Shown here in pieces: positions 16,966 to 25,662 of a stretch of 64,000 nucleotides of DNA. The translations under genes were made by a program, and so were the position numbers. This stretch comes from Rhizobiaceae bacterium (GTDB taxonomy: Bacteria > Pseudomonadota > Alphaproteobacteria > Rhizobiales > Rhizobiaceae): assembly GCA_017644105.1 (NCBI GenBank), contig JAEPMD010000005.1:1-64000 (forward strand), given 5' to 3'. Every line of letters starts with the position of its first letter. Within the stretch, counting starts at the first letter, position 1. The notes beneath the pieces are model-generated. The model was given only the letters and a program-made list of their open reading frames with translations, was not told the origin of the DNA and searched no databases.

Positions 16966-17544
16966 ATGGTGGATAAAACATCTACAGGAGGCGATGTCGA
17001 TCAGGATGCCGTAACAGGCGATCCAGTAGATCTTATCGAAATAACCGGTGTTGTGAAATGGTTTGATGTTGCCAAAGGCTTTGGTTTCATTGTCCCCGAC
17101 AACGGAATGGAAGACATTTTACTTCATGTAAGCTGCTTGCGTCGTGATGGGTATCAAACCATCATGGAAGGAACGCGCATTGTCTGTGAAATCCAAAAAC
17201 GAGATCGAGGCTATCAGGCTTTCCGCATCGTATCCATGGATACATCGACATCTGTTCACCCTTCGCAATTGCCACCGGTTAAAACCCATGTGCAGGTCAC
17301 GCCAACCAGCGGCCTTGAGCGCGCATTGGTCAAATGGTTCAACCGCACAAAGGGCTTTGGTTTCCTAACGCGCGGCGAGGGCACAGAAGATATCTTCATT
17401 CATATGGAAACACTAAGACGCTATGGCTTAACTGAGCTGCGTCCGGGCCAAGTGGTGCTTGTTCGCTATGGTGAAGGCGATAAAGGCCTCATGGTGGCTG
17501 AAATTCATCCAGATATCGGAGCGCCGTTTAACCAATCGCACTAG
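16966..17544 (+). CDS. Protein with two cold-shock domains
   Basis: A 192-residue cytoplasmic nucleic-acid-binding protein with two CSDs. The first (about residues 27-92) has [16 protein letters not shown] (RNP1) and DILLHVS (RNP2); the second (about 120-185) has [18 protein letters not shown] and [20 protein letters not shown] linker lies between. Double-CSD proteins of about 190 residues are typical of Hyphomicrobiales and act as RNA chaperones. The frame is open from GTG 16951, but ATG 16966 with GGGG ten bases upstream is preferred. A strong terminator follows. Confidence 0.93.
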   Translation: MVDKTSTGGDVDQDAVTGDPVDLIEITGVVKWFDVAKGFGFIVPDNGMEDILLHVSCLRRDGYQTIMEGTRIVCEIQKRDRGYQAFRIVSMDTSTSVHPSQLPPVKTHVQVTPTSGLERALVKWFNRTKGFGFLTRGEGTEDIFIHMETLRRYGLTELRPGQVVLVRYGEGDKGLMVAEIHPDIGAPFNQSH

Positions 17545-17567
17545 GTTGCAGATATAATTTCGACAGG

Positions 17568-17593
17568 AGCGCCATCAAGATGGCGCTTTTTTT
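17568..17593 (+). terminator. Rho-independent terminator after the double cold-shock gene
   Basis: AGCGCCATC and GATGGCGCT form a perfect nine-pair stem with a two-base gap, followed by a run of seven T residues. Confidence 0.93.
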
Positions 17594-17777
17594 GTGTTTA
17601 TTGTTCATTTCAACTCGGTTTGTTGGGAAATAGCCGCCTTCTAAAAGTTACAAATTCCCGCTGAATAATGACAGCGCGGAGAAATAATTGTAAAAAATGA
17701 AAATATCCGCAAACAAACGTCGATTTTCAGTTGCACACTCGGTGTGACTTGTGTACATGAGCGGTCGTTGCAGTCGT

Positions 17778-17854
<77 letters not shown>

Positions 17855-18087
17855 GCAACAAGAATAATCCCCCTTACAATTTTGATTTTCTTTTGCTGGT
17901 CGCTTGAACAGCGAGTGACTTGATCTGATTTATTTTCTCACTTGTTTGAATTCTATCGATGCAACATCCGCTGCATATTTCGCACCCATACGTTCAATTC
18001 GTTGACCTCGTTTGATCTTTGTTGGTATGCCTTTTAAGCTGAGGGGTCGATGTCCACGGCCATAAAAGTCATCATGAAGGAAACGAG

Positions 18088-18924
18088 ATGAAATATGGTG
18101 TTCATGCCGGATTATGGCAGGCACATGAATCTGATGAGATTATCAAGGTCTTAAGGTGCGTTGCAGACAATGGTTATGATGGCATTGAAGTGCCTTTGCA
18201 CGGCTTAACCGACGAAAAAACCATCGCTCTGGGAAAGGCAATCAAAGAGTATGGTTTAGAGGTGAGTTGCACGCACGGCTTATCGTCAGACAATGACATC
18301 TCATCTGCTGATAAGCACATCCGCCAAAATGCACTTGCGCATTTAAGATGGGCGATCCAAACGGCTTCATTAATCGGGTCCGACTTGTTATGCGGTCCGA
18401 TTTATGCGCCTTGGAAAGTGTTTGAGCCAAGGGATAAAACCGCGCGGGCGCAACGATCCGCAGATGCACTTGGTGAATTAGATCGTGAACTAAACGAATA
18501 TAACGTCACCCTCGGTTTGGAAGCACTCAACCGTTTTGAAACGGATTTGGTCAATACCGCTGAGGAAGCAACGCATCTGGCAAAGACAACTGGTAGCGAT
18601 AGAATCGGAATTTTGCTCGACACTTTCCATCTCAATATTGAAGAAAAAAACATAAAAACAGCGATTACCAATGCGTCTGAGAAACTCGTGCATTTTCATG
18701 TTTCTGATAATGATCGCGGCGTTCCCGGATCAGGCCATGTACCATGGAACGAGGTGAAGACTGCGCTGGATGAAATCAATTATGACGGTTGGATTGTCGC
18801 TGAAATGTTTGTCACGGCAAACGGGCCGATCAGTGCTGATCTGAATATTTGGCGTGATATTGAGCCAAATGCGACCCATGCATGCAAAATGGCACTGGCA
18901 TTTATGAAGAACACGTTTGGATAA
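18088..18924 (+). CDS. Sugar phosphate isomerase/epimerase (TIM-barrel, D-psicose/tagatose 3-epimerase-like)
   Basis: A 278-residue xylose-isomerase-like TIM-barrel enzyme. Metal-ligand positions of this family are visible: Glu in LGLEALNRFE, Asp-x-x-His in LLDTFHLN, His in LVHFHVSDNDRGVPGSGHVP and Glu near the end in WIVAEMFV. The DNDRG-P-G-H-P segment is typical of ketose 3-epimerases and of the related enzymes that act on 3-keto sugars. It starts a cluster with a Gfo/Idh/MocA dehydrogenase and a ThuA protein, so a role in oxidised-sugar metabolism is likely; the substrate is unknown. Confidence 0.88.
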   Translation: MKYGVHAGLWQAHESDEIIKVLRCVADNGYDGIEVPLHGLTDEKTIALGKAIKEYGLEVSCTHGLSSDNDISSADKHIRQNALAHLRWAIQTASLIGSDLLCGPIYAPWKVFEPRDKTARAQRSADALGELDRELNEYNVTLGLEALNRFETDLVNTAEEATHLAKTTGSDRIGILLDTFHLNIEEKNIKTAITNASEKLVHFHVSDNDRGVPGSGHVPWNEVKTALDEINYDGWIVAEMFVTANGPISADLNIWRDIEPNATHACKMALAFMKNTFG

Positions 18925-19010
18925 GATAACGACAAAGGTTCTGATCTGTTGCAAACATTGCAATATTATGTGCCAAGTAATGCGATGGGGTAGGGTGAGG
19001 AGATATATAT

Positions 19011-20108
19011 ATGAGTTCGGTTGCCATTGGCATCATTGGTTGCGGTGTCATCTCTGACGCTTATTTAAAGGCAGCAAGTCAGTTTCCTATCATAAGGATT
19101 ATCGCTTGCGCAGATATCAACCCCAATGCCGCATCACAAAAAGCAAGTGAATATGGGATTAAAGCGCTTACAGTCGATGCGATTTTGGCCGATCCTGATA
19201 TTGATATTATCCTGAATTTAACAACACCGCAGTTTCATGTTGAGGTTGGCGTTAAATGTTTAAATGCTGGCAAGCATGTATATTCCGAAAAACCATTGGC
19301 AGTCACCGTTGAGGAAGCATCTCAATTGGTAAAATTGGCAAAAGAAAAAAATCTCCGAGTGGGTTGCGCACCCGATACGTTTTTGGGTGGCGCCCATCAA
19401 ACTGCCCGAAAAATATTGGATGGCGGACAAATTGGAGAGGTTGTTGCGGGAACAGCTTTTCTGATGCTGCCCGGTCATGAGGCTTGGCACCCAAATCCAG
19501 ATTTTTATTACCAACCTGGTGGGGGTCCATTGTTTGATATGGGGCCATATTATCTCACGTCGCTGATCAATATGATTGGGCCTATCAGCAGCGTGACCGC
19601 AATGTCAAAACGCTCTTACGATAAAAGGAAAATCCATTCTGGCGCGCGTAAAGGTAATGAATTTCCCGTCGATGTCGACACCCATATTTCCGCTATCTTA
19701 CGATTTAAGAATAATGCTATTGTTACCCTAACCACCAGTTTTGACGTGCAAAAACATGCTCATTCGCCGATTGAATTATATGGTGAAACCGGATCGATGT
19801 TGGTGAGCGATCCCAATAAGTTTGATGGTGTTATTCAGATCTCTGATCACAATGGTGATTGGCAAGATGTTGAACAATCCCATATTTATGGTGATGGCGA
19901 CTACCGGATTTTAGGACTTGCAGATATGGCGCAAGGCATTTTGTCTGATCGCGCGCATCGGGCAAGTCTAGAATTATCGCTTCATGTGCTTGAAACGATG
20001 GAAGCCATTATGACATCGGCTGCGCAAGAACAAGAAATTACGACAAAATATCAATGTGATAAACCGCTGGCGCTTCCAGATAATCTATCATTTGGTCAAC
20101 TCGATTAG
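19011..20108 (+). CDS. Gfo/Idh/MocA family sugar dehydrogenase
   Basis: A 365-residue NAD(P)-dependent oxidoreductase. The N-terminal Rossmann motif is GIIGCGVISDAYLKA, and the EKP motif (SEKPLAVTVEEA) is near residue 95. The segment GGGPLFDMGPYYLTSLINMI, with the catalytic-helix Asp and the substrate-contact Tyr residues, is characteristic. It is preceded by an (AT)n run at the start codon and followed after nine bases by thuA. In rhizobia such enzymes (ThuB type) oxidise disaccharides to 3-keto derivatives; the pairing here supports that but does not prove the substrate. Confidence 0.9.
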   Translation: MSSVAIGIIGCGVISDAYLKAASQFPIIRIIACADINPNAASQKASEYGIKALTVDAILADPDIDIILNLTTPQFHVEVGVKCLNAGKHVYSEKPLAVTVEEASQLVKLAKEKNLRVGCAPDTFLGGAHQTARKILDGGQIGEVVAGTAFLMLPGHEAWHPNPDFYYQPGGGPLFDMGPYYLTSLINMIGPISSVTAMSKRSYDKRKIHSGARKGNEFPVDVDTHISAILRFKNNAIVTLTTSFDVQKHAHSPIELYGETGSMLVSDPNKFDGVIQISDHNGDWQDVEQSHIYGDGDYRILGLADMAQGILSDRAHRASLELSLHVLETMEAIMTSAAQEQEITTKYQCDKPLALPDNLSFGQLD

Positions 20109-20117
20109 GAATTTACT

Positions 20118-20765
20118 ATGACACAAAAAACGGCCCTTATTTCTTGGGGAGGCTGGGATGGCCATACACCTGAACGCAGTGCAAATATTGTGAGAGACAT
20201 TCTCGAAAAACACGATTTTAGTGTCTTGGTTGGGACGGGTACTGAGCCCTTTGCAAATCCAGATTTAGGTGAATTTGATCTGATTGTCCCAATCATCACA
20301 ATGTCTAAAATCGAGCAAGCGGAGCTTAAAAATTTGCTCCAGGCTGTTCGCGGTGGAACCGGATTGGCTGGTTTTCACGGATCAATGTGTGACAGCTTCC
20401 GAAATGAGCCCGATTATCAATTTATGACCGGAGGGCAGTGGGTTGCCCATCCTGGCGATATTATTGATTACACCGTCAATATTACAAAACCAGAAGACCC
20501 AATTATGAGCGGAATATCAGATTTTCCCTACACATCAGAGCAATATTATATGCATGTTGATCCGCTCAATGAGGTGTTGGCGACAACAACATTTAAAGGT
20601 ACGGAGTTTGAAGAAATAAATGGTGTTTCAATCCCAGTCGTCTGGAAACGTTCTTATGGGGCAGGTCGAGTGTTCTACAGTGCCCTTGGTCATACTGCAG
20701 ATGAGTTTGATGTGCCGCAAATGAAAACCATATTTCAACGTGGTGCGCTTTGGGCGGCGCGCTAA
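20118..20765 (+). CDS. ThuA-like domain protein
   Basis: A 215-residue protein with the class I glutamine-amidotransferase-like fold of ThuA (trehalose utilisation). Diagnostic stretches are ISWGGWDGHTPERSA at the start, RGGTGLAGFHGSMCDSFRNE in the middle, a PIMSGISDFPYTSEQYYMHV segment and KRSYGAGRVFYSALGHTADEF near the end. ThuA partners ThuB in trehalose/maltitol degradation in Rhizobium and related species. Here it closes an epimerase-dehydrogenase-ThuA set with no ABC transporter or regulator. Confidence 0.88.
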   Translation: MTQKTALISWGGWDGHTPERSANIVRDILEKHDFSVLVGTGTEPFANPDLGEFDLIVPIITMSKIEQAELKNLLQAVRGGTGLAGFHGSMCDSFRNEPDYQFMTGGQWVAHPGDIIDYTVNITKPEDPIMSGISDFPYTSEQYYMHVDPLNEVLATTTFKGTEFEEINGVSIPVVWKRSYGAGRVFYSALGHTADEFDVPQMKTIFQRGALWAAR

Positions 20766-20918
20766 TGGTCGCAAAAGATGTAGAATGAATGCAAAAGGCA
20801 CTTGATTGTTTCTGATGAATCCCAGTATAGACGGGTAAATCGAAACGCGTTGCAATCATGTTCATGCAACAGAACCTGGTGTTGCTGAATAGCTCATATC
20901 AAGAAAGGTTTTTAAAAA

Positions 20919-21251
20919 ATGCCATCTGATAATCAAAGCTCAGCGCGCACTGCAAAAATTTATCAACCTACCAAAAACGCGATGCAATCTGGCAAAGCGA
21001 AAACACGTAAATGGTTGCTTGAATATGATCGCGTGTCTGCCAGAACTATCGATCCAATTATGGGGTATACAACAAGTTCTGATACGCAAACCCAAGTCGT
21101 TTTAAGTTTCGATAGCAAAGAAGATGCCGTCGCCTATGCCGAGCGCGAAGGCATTTCGTATCGTGTTTTAACCGTCAATAAACCCAAACGCCGACAGATG
21201 TCATATACCGATAATTTTAAATATGACCGGCCGCAGCCTTGGACTCATTAA
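20919..21251 (+). CDS. NADH dehydrogenase accessory subunit, NDUFS4 type
   Basis: A 110-residue protein of the ETC complex I subunit family (NDUFS4, 18 kDa). It reads ARTAKIYQPTKNAMQSGKAK, then KWLLEYDRVSARTIDPIMGY, T-S-S-D-T, and ends DNFKYDRPQPWTH; all are strongly conserved in alphaproteobacteria and mitochondria. It is a peripheral subunit on the cytoplasmic arm of complex I. It lies alone between the thuA cluster and tRNA-Arg, as it often does, away from the nuo operon. Confidence 0.95.
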   Translation: MPSDNQSSARTAKIYQPTKNAMQSGKAKTRKWLLEYDRVSARTIDPIMGYTTSSDTQTQVVLSFDSKEDAVAYAEREGISYRVLTVNKPKRRQMSYTDNFKYDRPQPWTH

Positions 21252-21267
21252 GGTTCATGGCGAAATT

Positions 21268-21344
21268 GGTCCCGTAGCTCAACTGGATAGAGCACCTGCC
21301 TTCTAAGCAGGTTGTTGCAGGTTCGAGTCCTGCCGGGATCGCCA
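21268..21344 (+). tRNA. tRNA-Arg (anticodon UCU)
   Basis: GGTCCCG pairs with CGGGATC (one G-T pair), with discriminator G and CCA at the end. The anticodon arm CCTGC-CTTCTAA-GCAGG gives TCT. The T-arm GGTTCGAGTCC is standard. A signalling locus begins about 110 bases downstream. Confidence 0.95.
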
Positions 21345-21452
21345 ACATTCGCGTTGCTTCGCGGGGAAGCAATAAAGTCAATCGTGTTTACAATCAGTTT
21401 TTAGTATCAATTGTTACCGATTTGTATTAAATTTCCCTAGCGAGGCACACAT

Positions 21453-22142
21453 ATGAAATATCAAAAGCCAGACTGTTTAGTTGATTTGGATCGAGCTATT
21501 AATAAGCTGGATTTCTATAGACTATTCAAGTGCTTATGCGTTAATTTCGACCTCGATCTTCTTGCTCTTTTCGATATGAACAATTGGCCTGAAGAGACGG
21601 CGATCGAATCGCTCATGGTTGTTGTGAATCGCGAAGATTCAAACCTGGTCGATTTAGATGTCGTATCGATTGAAAATAACAATCTGATATTCCAAAATAT
21701 GCGCGATGAGATGTTGCATAAAGTCTGGAACAATCAAAACGTTATCGAACATATAAAATTCAGTGGTGACATGTCTTCAACCACAGGGATTTCCATTCCG
21801 CTTCATACACCAAATGGTCGACATTTTGGCTTTTGGCTCGCGGTTCCAACGTCAGTCACCGACAAAATAGATCACGATCAGCTGGTTTATAGTTGTAAAC
21901 TCGTGTTCCAGAATTTTTTCAATGAGATCATATTGCCAGATTCCATGCCAATCATTTCGCCGAGAGAGCTTGAGGTGATTAGGTGGAGTTCGGAAGGAAA
22001 AACTTCCGTAGAAATCGCGATTATTTTGGGTTTATCGGAGCATACGATTAACTCTTACACAACCAAAATATTGCAAAAATTGCAGGTTGTTAATCGTGCC
22101 CAGATGGTGGCAACCGCCATACGGATGGGATTGATAAAATGA
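21453..22142 (+). CDS. LuxR-family transcriptional regulator
   Basis: A 229-residue protein. The C-terminal 65 residues are a GerE/LuxR helix-turn-helix: SPRELEVIRWSSEGKTSVEI followed by LGLSEHTINSYTTKILQKL and RAQMVATAIRMGLI. The N-terminal 160 residues have a size and pattern like the autoinducer-binding domain of LuxR solos (late segment GISIPLHTPNGRHFGFWLAV), but the conserved W/Y/D ligand residues are not clearly recognisable, so the signal is unknown. It is followed after 34 bases by a receiver protein and then a histidine kinase, all on the same strand. Confidence 0.88.
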   Translation: MKYQKPDCLVDLDRAINKLDFYRLFKCLCVNFDLDLLALFDMNNWPEETAIESLMVVVNREDSNLVDLDVVSIENNNLIFQNMRDEMLHKVWNNQNVIEHIKFSGDMSSTTGISIPLHTPNGRHFGFWLAVPTSVTDKIDHDQLVYSCKLVFQNFFNEIILPDSMPIISPRELEVIRWSSEGKTSVEIAIILGLSEHTINSYTTKILQKLQVVNRAQMVATAIRMGLIK

Positions 22143-22176
22143 TGCGGATTGGGAAAGCGTTGAGGGGAGACGGTTT

Positions 22177-22599
22177 ATGAGTAGTGCGATCGAAGAGGTT
22201 GAGACAATTACTATTCTGTTTGTCGACGACAACCCGGATGAGTTTGTTCTCATGGAGTGGCTCGTAAAGGGTGGGGTGGATCAAAATACCGAACTTGTTT
22301 GTGTCACTGATATCGAGAGCGCCTGTAAAGTATTAGATGAGAAAGACATATCTATGATCCTTCTCGATAATAAACTTCATTTAAACGATGATTTTCGAAC
22401 ATCTGTACCAGTACTGCGTTCTAAGGCATTCACAGGGCCGATCGGTATTGTCTCATCAAGCATCGAACCTGAATATTTTCAGGAATTTGAACAATATGGA
22501 GCTGATTTCCGAATTGGAAAGAATGAACTCGACCGGAATGCTATCGGTTTCATCATCGACGAGTTTGCAAAGAAAGATACCAAACTATCCGACGATTAA
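22177..22599 (+). CDS. Single-domain response regulator (receiver only)
   Basis: A 140-residue CheY-like receiver without an output domain. Key residues are present: the acidic pair Asp17/Asp18 in LFVDDN, phospho-acceptor Asp64 in ILLDNKL, a Ser in IVSSS (about residue 93) and Lys115 in RIGKNEL. It can therefore be phosphorylated. It lies directly upstream of a kinase gene and is the obvious partner. The pairing resembles phytochrome-type kinases with Rcp1-like receivers, although no phytochrome domain is present in the kinase. Confidence 0.9.
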   Translation: MSSAIEEVETITILFVDDNPDEFVLMEWLVKGGVDQNTELVCVTDIESACKVLDEKDISMILLDNKLHLNDDFRTSVPVLRSKAFTGPIGIVSSSIEPEYFQEFEQYGADFRIGKNELDRNAIGFIIDEFAKKDTKLSDD

Positions 22600-22644
22600 A
22601 TAGACACCAAAACCTAAAAATGCCAATGAAAACAGGGGAATGCC

Positions 22645-24882
22645 GTGGGCGAAATGCTCGATGAAATTAGTCTGGCTTTTTTCAATTCGACACCAAATCC
22701 AGGGTTTTTGGTGAACGAAGATGGCACAATTTCATTAATCAATTCTGCAGCCTGTTCAAAACTCCAATTAAAGGAAGATGATACAATTGGGATTTTGTTT
22801 CACAAGTTATTTCCCGTTGTTGCCGCACAAAATAATGAAAAATTTGAAGCTATTACAGGTGTATTGGTCGAGAAAGACCCGTGTTCTGATAAGCTGCGGA
22901 TTCTCGTATCTTTACCTGGGCTACCTTCGTTTAGAACTCAGATCACAAAAAGTGATCCACAAATCTGCCGGGATGGGGTGAAACGTTCTATTGTCTATAT
23001 GAACGATCATGGGCAAGTTGAAAAACTCAAAGACAGTTACGAAAATTCTTTAACTTTGCTCAACGCAGCGCTCTCTGCGATCCCAGAGGGTTTTGCGATT
23101 TATGATGAGGAAGATCGCCTACAGGTCTTTAACCAAGGATATATGGATGTGTATCCAGATTCTGTGGATGCCATGAAAATCGGCACACGGTTTGAAGATA
23201 TCTTAAAATATGGCCTGGAGCAGGGGCAGTATGAAGAAGCTGGTTTTACCGAAGAAAGCCGGGCTGCATGGCTGAAAGAGCGACTCAAAAACCACTTCAA
23301 TCCAACTGCACCGCTTGTCCAACATCTTAAAGACGGTCGATATATCCGGGTTGATGAGCGTGTCTTGGATGATGGCCATATTGTGGGTATCCGAAGCAAT
23401 ATCACAGAGCTCATGGAGACCAAGTCTCTGGCAGAATCACTCGGTGATGCGCTTGATAATATTGCCGCGCCAGTCGCTTTCATTGATATTGAAACGCAAC
23501 GGATCCTTTACGGCAACACAGCATTTCTAAACAATCTGCAATATACACCTGATGAAATCACTCAACTGACTTTGATGGATATCAACCACAATGCAAATCC
23601 GGAGAAGATCAGCGAATTTATTGATAAAATCATCGAGAATCGTGGGGTAGTGCAACAATCTCGATCTCAGCATGTTCGAAAAGATGGAACAGTTTACCCT
23701 TGTGTGGTGAATAGTATTTGTGAGAACGGGGACAACCCTAAGCGCATCCTAGTATTTGTTGAAGATGAAAGCATCGAACGCGAAATCCGCGAAGAACTTG
23801 ATTATCGGCGCGTACAGCAGGAGACTTTCATTGAAAACCTGCCTGTTTTCATCATCCGTTCAGACTTGGACACAACAATACATTTCGCCAACGAGCTTTA
23901 CTGCGACTTTTTCGGGGTCAGCCTTGCCGATATCATTGGAGTGAAATTTACGGAATTCATCCATACCGAAGAAATCATTCAAAACCTGAAAAATTGCTTG
24001 GCAAGTTTGACAATGGAATCACCTGTGAGAACCTATGAACAGGAAATGTTGTCCAGTGATGGGATATTCAGGACGGTGCTTTGGACGAATCGATTGGTCT
24101 TCAAAGATGGCGAGCCGCATGAAGTTGTCTCCGTGGGGCGTGACATAACTGATTCGAAACTCGCAAAAGCACAGATCGAAGAACAGGCACATGCCCTAAC
24201 ATTGCGTAATCAGGCACTTGAACAATTTGCCGGGATTGTGTCCCATGATTTGCGGTCGCCGCTTCGCCATATTCGTCTGTTTGGCGAAATGTTGATGGAA
24301 GAGCATGAAAGCGGCAATTCAGAAAACTTTGGTGATTATATCTCACGCATTCGATCAAGCATTTTGCGTATGGAAAGTTTGATCTCCAGCTTGCTTGAAT
24401 TTTCCCAAGTCGCCTATAAACAGGTCAATCGGTCTCGCTTTGTACTTAGTACCGCGATTGATGAGGTGAAAGAAAACCTTGCTCAGAATATCGAGCAATC
24501 CGGTGCAGTCATAAAATTGCAAAATGACTTCGATTTAAATCTCGATTATGTGTTGTTTGTCAGGCTGATGCAGAACCTGATTGATAACGCAATCAAATAT
24601 CAAAAAGACGATCAGCCTGCGCAAATTCAGATCAGTGCCGATCAAACTGAGAAGAACATTGTTTGCATCACAGTAGCGGACAATGGCATTGGTATCGCCA
24701 GCGAGCAGGCTTCGCGAATATTCAATGTTTTCCAGCGACTTCATGTTGATGAAAAGAAATATAAGGGCACAGGTATTGGGCTTGCGCTCGCAAAACGAAT
24801 AGCGGAAGGGCATAATGGGACACTCTCGCTCGATACCGATTATAAAGACGGTTCAAAATTCGTGTTAAAAGTGCCGATTTAG
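22645..24882 (+). CDS. Cytoplasmic multi-PAS sensor histidine kinase
   Basis: A 745-residue kinase with no membrane segments. PAS-like domains occupy roughly residues 1-120, 128-260, 270-385 and 395-510 (for example ALSAIPEGFAIYDEEDRLQV and ENLPVFIIRSDLDTTIHFAN). The HisKA H-box is IVSHDLRSPLRHIRLF with His534; the ATPase has the N-box NLIDNAIKY, G1 DNGIGI, the F-box FNVFQRLH and G2 GTGIGLAL. The core resembles phytochrome-family kinases. The start is GTG 22645 with AGGGGA five bases upstream. It closes the locus of LuxR regulator, receiver and kinase; the input signal may be a ligand or redox state sensed by PAS. Confidence 0.92.
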   Translation: MGEMLDEISLAFFNSTPNPGFLVNEDGTISLINSAACSKLQLKEDDTIGILFHKLFPVVAAQNNEKFEAITGVLVEKDPCSDKLRILVSLPGLPSFRTQITKSDPQICRDGVKRSIVYMNDHGQVEKLKDSYENSLTLLNAALSAIPEGFAIYDEEDRLQVFNQGYMDVYPDSVDAMKIGTRFEDILKYGLEQGQYEEAGFTEESRAAWLKERLKNHFNPTAPLVQHLKDGRYIRVDERVLDDGHIVGIRSNITELMETKSLAESLGDALDNIAAPVAFIDIETQRILYGNTAFLNNLQYTPDEITQLTLMDINHNANPEKISEFIDKIIENRGVVQQSRSQHVRKDGTVYPCVVNSICENGDNPKRILVFVEDESIEREIREELDYRRVQQETFIENLPVFIIRSDLDTTIHFANELYCDFFGVSLADIIGVKFTEFIHTEEIIQNLKNCLASLTMESPVRTYEQEMLSSDGIFRTVLWTNRLVFKDGEPHEVVSVGRDITDSKLAKAQIEEQAHALTLRNQALEQFAGIVSHDLRSPLRHIRLFGEMLMEEHESGNSENFGDYISRIRSSILRMESLISSLLEFSQVAYKQVNRSRFVLSTAIDEVKENLAQNIEQSGAVIKLQNDFDLNLDYVLFVRLMQNLIDNAIKYQKDDQPAQIQISADQTEKNIVCITVADNGIGIASEQASRIFNVFQRLHVDEKKYKGTGIGLALAKRIAEGHNGTLSLDTDYKDGSKFVLKVPI

Positions 24883-25662
24883 TTGCTTTAGAACAAGATT
24901 TTATTGGAGAAAGCGCGTGCGTTGATAAACCGATGCGTGCATGATTGTAAAGAATCAATTCTGCCGAGTTCCCGATCATCCGTAATATGAGTGAAGTAAA
25001 AACAGCATTTTTATTGCAATCCTTCGCAATCTGGCGGAAAGAATACTCAACAAAATACATTTTTATGCGGAATTTACGTGATGCACTTATTTTATTGGAT
25101 CATACCGATTGGTTATATTTTCATCATTTAAGGACACTCTATGTGCGAAAGTCTCTTACATAACTTGTAAATGCCTTTGCCCTAAAACGATCAAACATCT
25201 TCAATTATAAAATTTATTCTCGCAAAATCTCGTGTTTTGGGTCAATTTTGTTGTTTTGGGGGAATTAACGCATGCAATCCAGAGATGAAGAAGCGTGTAT
25301 GAAATCAGCGATAAAAAATTGAGTGAAAAATAGTCACCCAGGATAAATATTAGCCATGTTTTGGATGGTTCAAAAATTAGTAGGGCGTGAAATGGCGTCT
25401 TAGCAAAATTACCTAAAATTTTATCGTTACACCGCAAAATCTCATAAAAAATCCAAGCTTTTGGAAATTTTGCGGAAGATTTGATCTTTTTCAAAAAAAT
25501 ACTTGACCAAAACGATAAATCGCGTTGGTATGCACAGCACATATATTGAGGTCCGTTGAGGGAGAATACTTCGGATCGCTTAAAGTATGTGTGAGTACTC
25601 TCATCCTCGTGATGAGCTAATTAATTGCACAGTAAGTGCAACAGGGCAAAGAAAGTAAAAAT
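24883..25662. other. A+T-rich intergenic region and leader of aapJ
   Basis: About 780 bases with no convincing gene. It holds the probable aapJ promoter region (a TTGACC box at 25503) and, closer to the gene, a six-pair stem-loop CTCATC-CTCGT-GATGAG at 25600-25616. Minus-strand open frames here lack recognisable content and ribosome-binding sites. Confidence 0.5.
25495..25531 (+). promoter_or_regulatory. Candidate promoter of aapJ
   Basis: AAAAATACTTGACC at 25495-25508 is identical over 14 bases to the promoter of the phasin gene at 35387. A TTGACC -35 box is followed 17 bases later by TGGTAT, a poor -10 box, so the exact start is uncertain. The leader to the ATG would be about 125 bases. 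Confidence 0.45.

Noticed and set aside
17930-18124. A 64-codon minus-strand frame upstream of the sugar epimerase
   Set aside because: It overlaps the epimerase start and lacks a ribosome-binding site and recognisable content, though its basic end might be a remnant.
25201-25542. A 113-codon minus-strand frame in the aapJ upstream region
   Set aside because: It has A+T-driven composition (F, K, I, L), no ribosome-binding site, and covers the aapJ promoter.
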